Below, in pieces: positions 52,134 through 60,409 of a stretch of DNA of 64,000 bases. Both the position numbers and the translations under genes were made by a program. Position 1 is the stretch's first letter; the number at the start of each line of letters is the position of its first letter. Where the stretch lies: positions 2,317,501 to 2,381,500 of the forward strand of contig FP929003.1 in assembly GCA_000196815.1 (NCBI GenBank), given 5' to 3'. The notes beneath the pieces are model-generated. The model was not told where the DNA came from and made no database searches. It saw only the letters and a program-made list of their open reading frames with translations. Source of the stretch: Nitrospira defluvii (lineage in GTDB: Bacteria > Nitrospirota > Nitrospiria > Nitrospirales > Nitrospiraceae).

Positions 52134-53663
52134 ATGAGCCCCCATCTGCGACAAGCCATGACCGCGAGTCTGGCCGGGATATGTCTGTGGAGCCTGGGAG
52201 TGGCGGCCTGGGCGAGTGAGAGCGGACCCTTATCGAAAACTCCAGGGCCTGCTCCAGTCGCCGCACAAGGGGAAATTGCTGCTCCCGTCCCTTCAGGCTC
52301 CCAGGGGCCTACAGTCCTCCCCCCGGGCGGGACCTCCGTCGAGGACCTGTTGCTGCAAAAAGGCACGATCACGATGGACGAATGGATTCAGATCCGTGCG
52401 GAACAGGAATACAGCGGAGCAGAAAGCGCGAGGCGGATCGATGCAATCGAGGACTGGAAAACCAGAACCGAGCTGTTGCCGATGTTGCGGGACAAAGTCA
52501 ATTTCGGCCTGAATGCGCTGCAATTTCTTTACAGCCACCAGGACGCGCACGTGCCGGAAGGAAAGAGCCAGGACAACTTCTCGATTCGCCGCTCCGAGCT
52601 ACTGTTCTGGGGGCGGATCAGCGATACCTTGCCCCGTTGGCATGCGCTCATGGAGTTTCAGAGCATCAATTTCGGACGTGAAACCCCGACCGGAGGAAGC
52701 GGCGCCGCCACAGGGCAGCCGATTGCCGCGACCTTTTTTCGGGAATCGTATATCGACTTTCGTCCTTTCCAATCCTGGGCGCCCTACATGAACTTCATCC
52801 GTATGGGCATTTTCCGGATGCCCTTCGGCATTTTCACCGAGACGTCCGGCGGTCTCCGCGACATCATCAGCTCGCCTTATCTCACCTCGGTGGGTAGCGG
52901 TAACGGCAACAGGACCGGATCGGCAGGTAGCATCGATTTCCTGCAGGAACGGGATTTCTTCGTCGACGTCCGCGGAAAACTCTTCAATCGGCTTGAATAT
53001 GTGGCCGGCATCATGAACAACAACAACTTTCATGCGAATGCGACGGGAGCCAATGCCCCGAAGAGCTTCTACACCCGCGTACGCCTCTTCGGCTCAGACG
53101 TGTCCTGGATCAGCTTCACGACCATTCAAGGCGAGTCGAACAACGCCAATACCAATATCAACGGGCGCGGCAAGGGAGCATTCGACCGGTACGGGCTGGA
53201 TTTCCGCTATACCTCGAAAATCATACCGGGATTCATGGTGCAAGGCGAATGGTGGCAGGGCCATGACGGTTCCAACCAGACCACGGTCGGTCGGCCGGCT
53301 AACGGGGCCTGCCTCGACCAATCGATCTGCGGTGGATCCGGGGCCCCCGGCGCGCAGCGACGTACGTGGTACGTGCTGGCCAAATATTTGATTTCCGATG
53401 GTCTTTTCCAGAACTGGGAGCCGACCGTCATGTACGAACAATTCGACCCCAGCACCAGCATGTCCAACGACCTGTACACAAGAACCATTCTTGGCCTCAC
53501 GTATTACTTTGAGAATTTTCCCCCGAAGGTCCAATCTAAGATCCAGTTCAATTATGAATTCAGGCACCACCAGGGAAACGGACCGGGCGTGGCGTACGAT
53601 ACGACCTTCGATGCCTTCGCGCAGAATGCATTCCTTGTCCAATTCCAAATCCGATTCATGTAG
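52134..53663 (+). CDS. Outer-membrane porin, phosphate-selective type (OprO/OprP-like)
   Basis: A 509-residue protein from ATG 52134, which has a strong GAGAGGAG ribosome site. A signal peptide (SLGVAAWASES) is followed by a short proline-rich region and a coiled segment, then a beta-barrel with typical porin strands (NFSIRRSELLFWGRISDTLP, LDFRYTSKIIPGFMVQGEWW) and an aromatic end (FQIRFM). Its place opposite pstS with a shared Pho-box-bearing promoter region suggests it passes phosphate or polyphosphate. A second porin of similar style begins beyond the right window edge. Confidence 0.85.
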   Translation: MSPHLRQAMTASLAGICLWSLGVAAWASESGPLSKTPGPAPVAAQGEIAAPVPSGSQGPTVLPPGGTSVEDLLLQKGTITMDEWIQIRAEQEYSGAESARRIDAIEDWKTRTELLPMLRDKVNFGLNALQFLYSHQDAHVPEGKSQDNFSIRRSELLFWGRISDTLPRWHALMEFQSINFGRETPTGGSGAATGQPIAATFFRESYIDFRPFQSWAPYMNFIRMGIFRMPFGIFTETSGGLRDIISSPYLTSVGSGNGNRTGSAGSIDFLQERDFFVDVRGKLFNRLEYVAGIMNNNNFHANATGANAPKSFYTRVRLFGSDVSWISFTTIQGESNNANTNINGRGKGAFDRYGLDFRYTSKIIPGFMVQGEWWQGHDGSNQTTVGRPANGACLDQSICGGSGAPGAQRRTWYVLAKYLISDGLFQNWEPTVMYEQFDPSTSMSNDLYTRTILGLTYYFENFPPKVQSKIQFNYEFRHHQGNGPGVAYDTTFDAFAQNAFLVQFQIRFM

Positions 53664-53738
53664 TGTACGCAGCGGCCTGGACCACGATCATCTCCGTGCG
53701 GTTGCAACGCGGCAGAGCAAGGAGTAAGGAGGGTACTC

Positions 53739-54272
53739 ATGACTCGTCACTGTGGAAGCGTTATCCTGGTCATCGGGCTTGCGCTGGCGGCCTGCGGGCC
53801 GACCCAGATTTTTCCAGGCGCCATGATGGACGGCGTGGAAACGAACTTCGATTTCACGGCCTGGCGTACCGTGCCGAACGCCCAAACCGACCGGAAGGTG
53901 CAGCTTGGCGGACGCATCGTGCAATCCAATAGGGAGCAGGGCGCACACGTGATCATCGTGACCCAACTCCCGATCGTCGAGCAGCCGGCCTATGGGCCGA
54001 AAGATATCGGCAGGCGTTCCGGCGAGTTTGCCGTCGTGTACCCGGGCGCCCTCGATCCCAAATGGCTGGCACCGGGACATCGGCTGGTTGTCATCGGCAC
54101 AACCGGGCAGGCCAAGGCGGTGATGGTGGACGACGTGCAGCGAAGTTTGCCTTCCCTGACCGCTCGATGTGTTCACATCTGGAGGACTGCGGGACGGGAA
54201 ATCTCAGACTTCCCCCATAATGCCGGCGGTGGGTATGAGCCTTTGGAAGAGGAAACTCACTGCGCCTCCTGA
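53739..54272 (+). CDS. Slp-family outer-membrane lipoprotein
   Basis: A 177-residue lipoprotein with lipobox LALAACGPT at about residue 19. The body matches the Slp family (starvation-inducible outer-membrane lipoproteins): VQLGGRIVQSNREQGAHVII, PIVEQPAYGPKDIGRRSGEF and LAPGHRLVVIGTTGQAKAVM. Slp proteins are induced by starvation or acid stress. It follows the porin by 75 bases and is probably in the same Pho-controlled unit. Confidence 0.85.
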   Translation: MTRHCGSVILVIGLALAACGPTQIFPGAMMDGVETNFDFTAWRTVPNAQTDRKVQLGGRIVQSNREQGAHVIIVTQLPIVEQPAYGPKDIGRRSGEFAVVYPGALDPKWLAPGHRLVVIGTTGQAKAVMVDDVQRSLPSLTARCVHIWRTAGREISDFPHNAGGGYEPLEEETHCAS

Positions 54273-54296
54273 GCCCGCGAAGAGCGGGAACCGCCT

Positions 54297-54623
54297 ATGA
54301 AGATGTCGACACGACCACTCGGATATGTTCTCCTCCCGGTTCTACTGGCCGGAACAATCGGCTGCACTCACGAGGCCACCTTCGTCCGGGAGACAGACCA
54401 TGGCGGCCTCGTCTCCTATCCGTTCCAAAGCGACGCCGAAGTTCTCGCCTCCTCAGGCCGTCGCGACGCCATCCAACGGATGACCGAGAAATGTCCGAAG
54501 GGCTCACGTATCGTGCGAGAGGGAGAAATTCCAAAGGTGAGTAAGGCTGCCGACCGCGCCTGGCGGGGACAGATGGGGATGGATCGCCTCTGGGGAATTG
54601 AATTCGTATGCGGACAATCCTAG
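54297..54623 (+). CDS. Small hypothetical lipoprotein
   Basis: A 108-residue protein with a signal peptide and lipobox (LLAGTIGCTHE). The mature part includes GGLVSYPFQSDAEVLASSGR and ends with a cysteine-containing segment (IEFVCGQS). I know no function. It starts 24 bases after the Slp gene and overlaps the next lipoprotein gene by 16 bases, so all three are probably co-transcribed. Confidence 0.7.
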   Translation: MKMSTRPLGYVLLPVLLAGTIGCTHEATFVRETDHGGLVSYPFQSDAEVLASSGRRDAIQRMTEKCPKGSRIVREGEIPKVSKAADRAWRGQMGMDRLWGIEFVCGQS

Positions 54624-55555
54624 GCCGGCACCGTCGCACACTGATCACGTGGCGTCTGACCCTCTCGATAGGAGGCTGTGCGCTCCTACTTACAGGTTGT
54701 CAATTCTTCGACCACCAACGACTCACCTTCAACGAGCGAGGAGTGAGGGTCGGCATTGAACCCGATCCATCCGTGCACCGTTCGTCCCCGGCCGCCTTGA
54801 ACGAGCATCCGGGACACCTGACCCCTCAAGAGATTCAGGCCTTGCTGGGAGCCGTTCGTGTGAGCGGATGGAGCGGAACGGTCGTCGGCTGGTTTGACCA
54901 GCCGAGGCCCGTTGCACTGTTTGATGAGGCGGATCTTCAGACCATCGCCAAGCCGATCGCCGATGCCGTCCAACAGGCCTCACCGACGGAGCGGATCGTA
55001 TTTTCCCTTTCCAATCCAACGTCCGCCTATGGCGACGCCACCACCGGTGCCCTCTTCCTCCGGCATGCATCCCTGCACCTGGTTGTCACCGATCATAAAG
55101 CGTTCCTACGTGCGGACACTGCAGGGGGAGATGAAAAAGACCTGCGGGATACCAAAGGGATGACCTTGAGTCTTCCGCGTGCCTATCAAGCCGCGGTGCT
55201 TCGCCGCGCAGACGAACCGGATTGGGCGCCGTTTGAACGGGTCCATCTCTCAATGCAGGTGAAGGAGATGCTGGCTCAAGCTCACCGGACCGTACATGGC
55301 ACGGGGACGCCCTCTGAACACATCCAGCCGGAGCTGAAGTCTCAGCCGCCGGTGGTGACCGAGCCGGCCGCGGCTTCACAGGAACTCCGACTGCAGATTC
55401 GCGAGTTGACCCAGTCGAATCTCGATCTGCGCGATCGACTTAATCGACAAACCGAGCAACTGCAGGAATTGAAGGAGGAACTGACCAAGCTGCGTCGGGA
55501 GTCGGAGGGCACAAAATCCAAGCGGTCTCCATCTAGGAAACCCGTCGCGCCCTGA
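54608..55555 (+). CDS. Hypothetical lipoprotein with C-terminal coiled coil
   Basis: A 315-residue lipoprotein (lipobox ALLLTGCQF). The central domain, LTPQEIQALLGAVRVSGWSG with SPTERIVFSLSN and LFLRHASLHLVVTDHKAFL, resembles the lipoprotein at 61664-62347 over its whole length, so the two are paralogues. A C-terminal coiled coil (LRLQIRELTQSNLDLRDRLN and onward to 300) and a basic proline-rich tail follow; the shorter paralogue lacks both. Function unknown; both lie next to pstS-like genes. It converges with the minus-strand PstS-like gene at 55585. Confidence 0.75.
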   Translation: MRTILGRHRRTLITWRLTLSIGGCALLLTGCQFFDHQRLTFNERGVRVGIEPDPSVHRSSPAALNEHPGHLTPQEIQALLGAVRVSGWSGTVVGWFDQPRPVALFDEADLQTIAKPIADAVQQASPTERIVFSLSNPTSAYGDATTGALFLRHASLHLVVTDHKAFLRADTAGGDEKDLRDTKGMTLSLPRAYQAAVLRRADEPDWAPFERVHLSMQVKEMLAQAHRTVHGTGTPSEHIQPELKSQPPVVTEPAAASQELRLQIRELTQSNLDLRDRLNRQTEQLQELKEELTKLRRESEGTKSKRSPSRKPVAP

Positions 55556-55584
55556 ATCTCTCGGAGAGACGTCGGCTCAGCCGA

Positions 55585-56700
55585 CTATTCTTTCGCAGGT
55601 GCGGGCGTGTGCGGGAGAAATCCCAGGGCAACCGACAACTTTTCCACCTGATCCATCGGCAGGGGATAGAAACCTGCTCGCACCACAGATTCCTGACCCT
55701 CCCGGCTCTTGACGAACGCCAGGAACTCCTGCACCGCCGGCGATAATGGTGTTCCAGGCTCCTTATCCAGATAGAGGTAGAGGAGGCGGCGAAGGGGGTA
55801 ACTCTGATCGGCAACGGTGGCGGCCGACGGAGTGATCGGCGGCAGGCCCTCGATTTCGGCCAGCGGCAGGATCCGCACGCTGGACGTCTGCAGACCGATC
55901 CCGCTGTACCCGATGCCCAGCTGATCGCGGCTGAGCGCCAAAATTACCGATGCGGCTCCCGGTTCCTCATGCAGGGTCGGCTTGAACTCTCCACCGGCCA
56001 GGACATGTTCTTGAAAAAACGCTCTGGTGCCCGACTTGCGATCACGTCCATAGGATTGAATCGGCGCGGTCTCCCAACCTTGACCGAGGCCCAAGTCTCC
56101 CCACACCGTGATGTCCTTCTTGTATCCTCGCTGGCGGGCCATCGAAAAAATGGCATCCGCCTGGTCCAGAGTCAATCGAGTCAGGGGATTGTCTTTGTGC
56201 ACGTACAAGGCAACGGCATCGATCGCGATCGGAATGGCGAGGGGCTCGTAGCCTCGTGCCGTGGAGAATTGTTTTTTCTCGGTATCCAACAGCTCCCGGG
56301 AACTACTCACCAGCAGGATCTGTTTCGCCCGCTCCTCTTTGACGACGATCCGGCCCGGCTGAGGAGGCTCGATAAACTCTGCAATCGCCTTGGCTGACCC
56401 GCCGGATTTTAGGTCGATGGCGACCTTGGGTTGGCGAGCCTGAAAGTCACTGACGAGCCGGCGCATCAGCGCATGCATCGTGTCGGATCCTTGCACTCGA
56501 AAACCGCCTGCCACTTGGGACTTCGGGCTATATCGTTCCAGGCTGGAATCGACCACTACACCCGCGAACGGCCCGCTTTGCTCCGCCTGAGTCCGATCAA
56601 AGCCGCCCAGGACAAGCACCAACGCAGCGAAGGCTATCCGGATCCCGGACATCGCCTGCCGCGTGAACGGAGTCTTCTGAGTGTTGTCGGAAGAGACCAT
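55585..56700 (-). CDS. PstS-family phosphate-binding protein (paralogue 2)
   Basis: A 371-residue protein from ATG 56700, which has AGGAGG seven bases upstream. A hydrophobic export segment (IRIAFAALVLVLGGF) is followed by the family motifs FRVQGSDTMHALMRRLVSDF, LVSSSRELLDTEKKQF and YGRDRKSGTRAFFQEH. It contains the SGT phosphate contact. It is transcribed divergently from a PhoB-like regulator across a gap with two Pho-box-like repeats. No permease genes are adjacent, so it may feed PstCA or serve another role in phosphate capture. Confidence 0.88.
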   Translation of the reverse strand: MVSSDNTQKTPFTRQAMSGIRIAFAALVLVLGGFDRTQAEQSGPFAGVVVDSSLERYSPKSQVAGGFRVQGSDTMHALMRRLVSDFQARQPKVAIDLKSGGSAKAIAEFIEPPQPGRIVVKEERAKQILLVSSSRELLDTEKKQFSTARGYEPLAIPIAIDAVALYVHKDNPLTRLTLDQADAIFSMARQRGYKKDITVWGDLGLGQGWETAPIQSYGRDRKSGTRAFFQEHVLAGGEFKPTLHEEPGAASVILALSRDQLGIGYSGIGLQTSSVRILPLAEIEGLPPITPSAATVADQSYPLRRLLYLYLDKEPGTPLSPAVQEFLAFVKSREGQESVVRAGFYPLPMDQVEKLSVALGFLPHTPAPAKE

Positions 56701-56787
56701 TTCTTGCCTCCTGTCAATCGAGTCGCTGGAATAATTCACGTATCGCGCGGACTATAAACCAATCAGATTGCCGCGGAAACACGGCCA

Positions 56788-56805
56788 TGTTACCGAATTG
56801 TTAAC
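56788..56805. promoter_or_regulatory. Pho-box-like tandem repeat
   Basis: TGTTAC at 56788 and TGTTAAC from 56799, 11 bases apart, in the divergent gap between the PstS paralogue and the regulator gene. Confidence 0.5.
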
Positions 56806-56833
56806 TTTTCCTGCCAGATATCGCGTACCTCAA

Positions 56834-56850
56834 GTTAACAGCACGGTAAA
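56834..56850. promoter_or_regulatory. Pho-box-like tandem repeat
   Basis: GTTAAC at 56834-56839 and GGTAAA at 56845-56850, 11 bases apart; second block in the same gap, about 50 bases before the regulator start. Confidence 0.45.
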
Positions 56851-56896
56851 ACCAGCAAGACGGGCAGGAAACATCTCCGCAGTAGCATTTCGATCT

Positions 56897-57601
56897 ATGA
56901 CCGCTTCGATCGTCCAGATTATTGAAGACGAGCCACTCCACGCCGACCTGCTGGACCGCGCGTTGCGCCAGGCCCAATTCGCGACGACGCTGGCCGCGGA
57001 TGGTGAAAGTGGATGGCGTGACGCACAACGACTGCTGCCTTCGTTGATTCTGCTCGACCTCATGCTGCCGGGTCTGAGCGGCCATGAGGTGTGCCGATTA
57101 GTCCGACGCACACCGTCCACGCGCCATATCCCGATCATCATGCTGACGGCCGTCGGAACAGAAGCAGACCGTATCGCCGGCCTTGAGATGGGAGCAGACG
57201 ACTACGTGGTGAAGCCGTTCAGCCCGAGGGAGGTCGTGTCCCGCGTTCAGGCCGTGCTGCGCAGAGTCCATGAGACACGTCGTGAGGACCCTGTTCTGTT
57301 TTCCGATGCCTCCATCACAATGGAGGGGCCTTACTTCGTCCTGTCCTTGCAGGAACGGCAAATCACCGTCTCGAGCACAGAACTGAAGTTGCTTCAGTAC
57401 CTGCTGACTCGGGACGGGGAATTAGTGCGCGGCGATGATTTGTTGAAGCTTCCAGGCGAGGAACTCGGGAACGCGAGCAGAGAAGAACTGGATCACCGTG
57501 TTCGCTTTCTTCGCCGAAAACTGGAGAACAGCGGAACGGGATCGATTGAGATTTTGCCGGGGTCTCGCTATCGCTTCCTGGCCCATCCGAGGCCGACCTG
57601 A
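56897..57601 (+). CDS. PhoB/OmpR-like response regulator
   Basis: A 234-residue regulator. Receiver: IVQIIEDEPLHADLLDRALR, acceptor LILLDLMLPGLSGHEV, IIMLTAVGTE, and YVVKPFSPREVVSRVQAVLR. The C-terminal winged helix has VSSTELKLLQYLLTRDGELV, REELDHRVRFLRRKLENSG and IEILPGSRYRFL, typical of OmpR/PhoB proteins though somewhat divergent at the start of the recognition region. Its position among pstS genes and Pho-box-like repeats makes it a candidate Pho regulator; no sensor kinase is adjacent. It is a paralogue of the regulator at 41549-42271. Confidence 0.88.
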   Translation: MTASIVQIIEDEPLHADLLDRALRQAQFATTLAADGESGWRDAQRLLPSLILLDLMLPGLSGHEVCRLVRRTPSTRHIPIIMLTAVGTEADRIAGLEMGADDYVVKPFSPREVVSRVQAVLRRVHETRREDPVLFSDASITMEGPYFVLSLQERQITVSSTELKLLQYLLTRDGELVRGDDLLKLPGEELGNASREELDHRVRFLRRKLENSGTGSIEILPGSRYRFLAHPRPT

Positions 57602-57710
57602 GACTTCCGGCCGGACGACCGCCTCATTCGGAACGCTGCGGCACTCACACACAACCACCCGGCAGGGACAGGCTATCTCAAAGTGTCACCTGAGACCTGT
57701 CACACGAGGA

Positions 57711-57950
57711 TCAGCCGGCGCAGGCTAAGACTCGCGCCTTTGACGACATCCGTTCGATCTCGTACTCGAAGCCCCTTCGAAGCAGGATGATCTCTCCGCG
57801 CCGGCTCAGCTCGTCGACGGTCTTAAAGACCTGGTTCCAGCTGAGCTCCGGCAGCAGGGTCACGACCTGCTCCAGCGTCAGGGAGTTTCGCAGGCCTAAG
57901 AGATCGAGAATCAGACCTTCGCTGGTGGGGGAAATGGATGGATGCACCAT
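57711..57950 (-). CDS. Small winged-helix-like protein
   Basis: A 79-residue protein from ATG 57950, preceded by AGGAGG six bases upstream. The pattern ILDLLGLRNSLTLEQVVTLL, SWNQVFKTVDELSRRGEIIL and LRRGFEYEIE resembles a compact winged helix of the DprA/ROK/MarR style, so it may bind DNA. It ends converging on the regulator gene with a 109-base gap. Its role is unknown; its placement suggests a phosphate-related accessory regulator. Confidence 0.65.
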   Translation of the reverse strand: MVHPSISPTSEGLILDLLGLRNSLTLEQVVTLLPELSWNQVFKTVDELSRRGEIILLRRGFEYEIERMSSKARVLACAG

Positions 57951-58112
57951 GGTGCGCCTCCTAGTTGGGAATCCTTCACTCACCCTTGTCGCAGACCCGG
58001 GCAGCTGTGGAGTCGGCGATCACGTGCGGCCGCTAACATGAAGAAACCGTATGTCGATGCCATCACCGCCGCATCAATTCCGAGTTAACTCGTTCCAGGA
58101 GTCACCTCACCG

Positions 58113-58622
58113 CTAGATTTCCTCACGGCCGCAGGACGATCCTCTCCCGGTTCCGTCGCCCTGTGCCGGCGAACAGCGCACCGCCACCACCCGAATCGCC
58201 CCGAGCGCCAGGAGAATGGCTCCGAGCGAGAGCAACTTCATGTGGTCCGCATCCTTGAACCAGAGAGAAATGATTTCCGTCAACATGACCACGAGGATGG
58301 TATCGACGATGAAGGTGACTTTGACGCGGCCTTCAGAAAAATAGGTCAGCGTGGTTTTGAACACTTCCACCACCGCGAGAAGGATCAGCGTATCGACGAT
58401 GATCTGCCGGAGTCCGATCTCCACCGGAGCATGCAGCAGCAGTCCGATATCCAGAAACGTTTTGACAACCCCGCCGGTCAGGGCAATGAGGATCGTCAGA
58501 ATCAGCAGGCTGAGAACTGCCTTGATCCCTTTCATCCAGAGTTCGGTGAGATCCGTGTCGATCACATGCCCGATCAGATCGGAGAATCGATGCGCCCGGG
58601 GCTCAAAATTCGCAAAACTCAT
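58113..58622 (-). CDS. psiE: PsiE-family phosphate-starvation membrane protein
   Basis: A 169-residue membrane protein with four helices (AVLSLLILTILIALTGGVVK, IIVDTLILLAVVEVFKTTLT, VTFIVDTILVVMLTEIISLW, LSLGAILLALGAIRVVAVRC). This pattern and the conserved VVEVFKT region match the PsiE family, named after an E. coli phosphate-starvation gene. An AAGGAG ribosome site precedes the ATG. A 38-residue membrane peptide gene lies just upstream on the same strand. Confidence 0.85.
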   Translation of the reverse strand: MSFANFEPRAHRFSDLIGHVIDTDLTELWMKGIKAVLSLLILTILIALTGGVVKTFLDIGLLLHAPVEIGLRQIIVDTLILLAVVEVFKTTLTYFSEGRVKVTFIVDTILVVMLTEIISLWFKDADHMKLLSLGAILLALGAIRVVAVRCSPAQGDGTGRGSSCGREEI

Positions 58623-58674
58623 GCTTCACACTCCTTGTTGTGAGGGTACGTTTTGTATAAACGGCACAGTTCGA

Positions 58675-58791
58675 CTACTCATATTTGATCAAGATGGACC
58701 ACAGGCCGAAAAAGAGGCCGATGAGCAAGATCATGGCAAGATGGAAAGCGTCATTGGAGAATTCTGATGTCATGAAGTCGGCAGTCTGCAT
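58675..58791 (-). CDS. 38-residue single-helix membrane peptide
   Basis: A short frame encoding MQTADFMTSEFSNDAFHLAM and then a clear membrane helix (ILLIGLFFGLWSILIKYE). A good ribosome site, GAGAGGGT, sits nine bases upstream. It lies 52 bases before psiE on the same strand and downstream of the divergent Pho-box-like region. Amphipathic start plus one helix is typical of small membrane subunits that stabilise larger complexes. No family is recognised. Confidence 0.6.
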   Translation of the reverse strand: MQTADFMTSEFSNDAFHLAMILLIGLFFGLWSILIKYE

Positions 58792-58885
58792 ATACAACCC
58801 TCTCAGTTATGAATAAGCATGTACCCATCGAAGCCCCACTCTTGATCCACTATATCGAGACGCTGTTCCGGGAAGGTCACTGCTT

Positions 58886-58902
58886 GGTTACGGCCTTGTT
58901 AC
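58886..58902. promoter_or_regulatory. Pho-box-like tandem repeat
   Basis: GGTTAC at 58886-58891 and TGTTAC at 58897-58902, 11 bases apart, in the gap between the small membrane peptide (minus) and PstS paralogue 3 (plus). Confidence 0.5.
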
Positions 58903-58996
58903 TTCTGAAGAATAGGCCCGGGACTCTCGCTGGGATGTCGTCGAGTACCCAACCGCAACGAGCGACGGTCTGTGTCCCGATCACGCAGGACCGAGA

Positions 58997-59024
58997 GTTA
59001 ACACCGAGTTAACATCTCGCTAAT
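58997..59024 (+). promoter_or_regulatory. Three-unit Pho-box-like repeat upstream of PstS paralogue 3
   Basis: GTTAAC at 58997, GTTAAC at 59008 and GCTAAT at 59019: three units with exact 11-base periodicity. This is the clearest block in the window and lies about 80 bases before the start codon. Confidence 0.65.
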
Positions 59025-59102
59025 TGACCGGCAATTCACCACAGGTATCCTGGCACCAGTTCAAGACAGCATGTTGTTGTTTTTTCTCAAGAGAGCAATC
59101 CA

Positions 59103-60296
59103 ATGAGCAGCATTCATCACTTGATACGGAGGCGTCAGATGACAAGACAGCAGCAGACAGGTTTCAGACATCCCCGTGGCGCGCGTTCAGTTTTTACCGC
59201 GCTGGCTACCGCCGCGGCGCTGGCTCTATTCGGAGGCTATGCCGGAGCGGAACATGCGGGAGGCCTGGAACGGCCCACTGCAGATAGCTCCCTGGTTGCG
59301 TATGAACCGGCCAAGGGGATCGAAGGGCGATTGACCATCACGGGCTCGGATACGATGGCGCCACTCATGGATAGACTGGCTAATGAATTTACACGGCTGC
59401 ATGGGTATCCCAAGGTGAATCTCTTCGTCGAACATCCCGGAACTAATCCGGCGATGCGGCAATTCTTGTTGAAATATTCCAATCAGCGGCGCGGCGATAA
59501 AGCCCGCACTGGTCACACCGGAGCGGGGTTTCCTGAAGTTCTCGCGTCATCCCGCGCGATGTCGCCAGAAGAACGCGCTATCTTCAAATCCCAAAACGGC
59601 CATGAAGTTTTCGAGATCCCGATCGCAATGGATGCCGTGGCTCTTTACGTGAGTCAGCAAAACCCCCTTCAGCGCTTGACGATGGTTCAGGCCGATGCCA
59701 TTTTCGGCACCGCTCGCAAGCAGGGTGCCACCGCCGACGTCAACACCTGGGCTGCTGCCGGTGTTGCGGAATGGTCGTCTCAATCGATTCATCTCTATGG
59801 GCGTACCCGCACCTCTGCAACGCACGATTTCTTTGCTCAAAACGTGTTGAAAGGCGGTACCTTTAAGTCACAGATCCAAGAGGTACCGGGAACGGCCATG
59901 GAAATGCTTGCCGTGGCTCGTGATCCGCAGGGTATCGGCTATGCCGGTATTGGATATGAGAATTCCTTTGTCAGAATGGTGCCGCTGGCACAGACAGCAG
60001 AGAGCCCCGCTGTTGCACCAACCGCCGAATCGGTGACGAATGGAACCTATCCGCTCAGCCGGACGCTCTACCTGTATATTAATGAAGATCCGACCAAAGT
60101 CATTGCCGACCCTCTCCTTCGCGAATTTCTCAAGTTCGTCAATACCAGGGAAGGACAGCAGGTCGTTGCGGATGCCAAGTTTTATTTACTGCCGAAGGAA
60201 CGAATCATGCAAAATCTCATGCTGATTCAAGGGCCGACGACCACGGCCTCTCTCATGGACACAAGGCAGCAGGCCGTGACGGTTCTTGTCGAATAA
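59103..60296 (+). CDS. PstS-like binding protein (paralogue 3)
   Basis: A 397-residue protein. A basic start and a hydrophobic segment (ALATAAALALFGGYAGAEHA) act as signal peptide; ATG 59139 (MTRQQQ) is an alternative start. Motifs include LTITGSDTMAPLMDRLANEF and LASSRAMSPEERAIF. The usual SGT phosphate-contact triplet appears as SAT in YGRTRTSATHDFFAQN, so ligand binding may be altered. A 20-residue insertion (NQRRGDKARTGHTGAG) is shared with the next gene, indicating tandem duplication. It probably heads a two- or three-gene Pho-controlled unit. Confidence 0.87.
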   Translation: MSSIHHLIRRRQMTRQQQTGFRHPRGARSVFTALATAAALALFGGYAGAEHAGGLERPTADSSLVAYEPAKGIEGRLTITGSDTMAPLMDRLANEFTRLHGYPKVNLFVEHPGTNPAMRQFLLKYSNQRRGDKARTGHTGAGFPEVLASSRAMSPEERAIFKSQNGHEVFEIPIAMDAVALYVSQQNPLQRLTMVQADAIFGTARKQGATADVNTWAAAGVAEWSSQSIHLYGRTRTSATHDFFAQNVLKGGTFKSQIQEVPGTAMEMLAVARDPQGIGYAGIGYENSFVRMVPLAQTAESPAVAPTAESVTNGTYPLSRTLYLYINEDPTKVIADPLLREFLKFVNTREGQQVVADAKFYLLPKERIMQNLMLIQGPTTTASLMDTRQQAVTVLVE

Positions 60297-60409
60297 CGGA
60301 AACTCGTTTGGTCAAGCGAGCGAACGGCGCGCAGCCGGTCCAAGCGCTGCCGGCGACATTGATCGCATGGTTCATATCGGATGTTGCAGGTGTGGAAGGA
60401 GGAGCAAGG

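Noticed and set aside
58084-58089. Isolated GTTAAC between the winged-helix gene and psiE
   Set aside because: No second unit at 11 bases, so it does not meet the Pho-box pattern used for the other blocks.
58809-59012. 67-residue open frame between psiE unit and PstS paralogue 3
   Set aside because: It runs through both Pho-box-like repeats, has no ribosome site and no family features, so it is probably regulatory DNA and not a gene.
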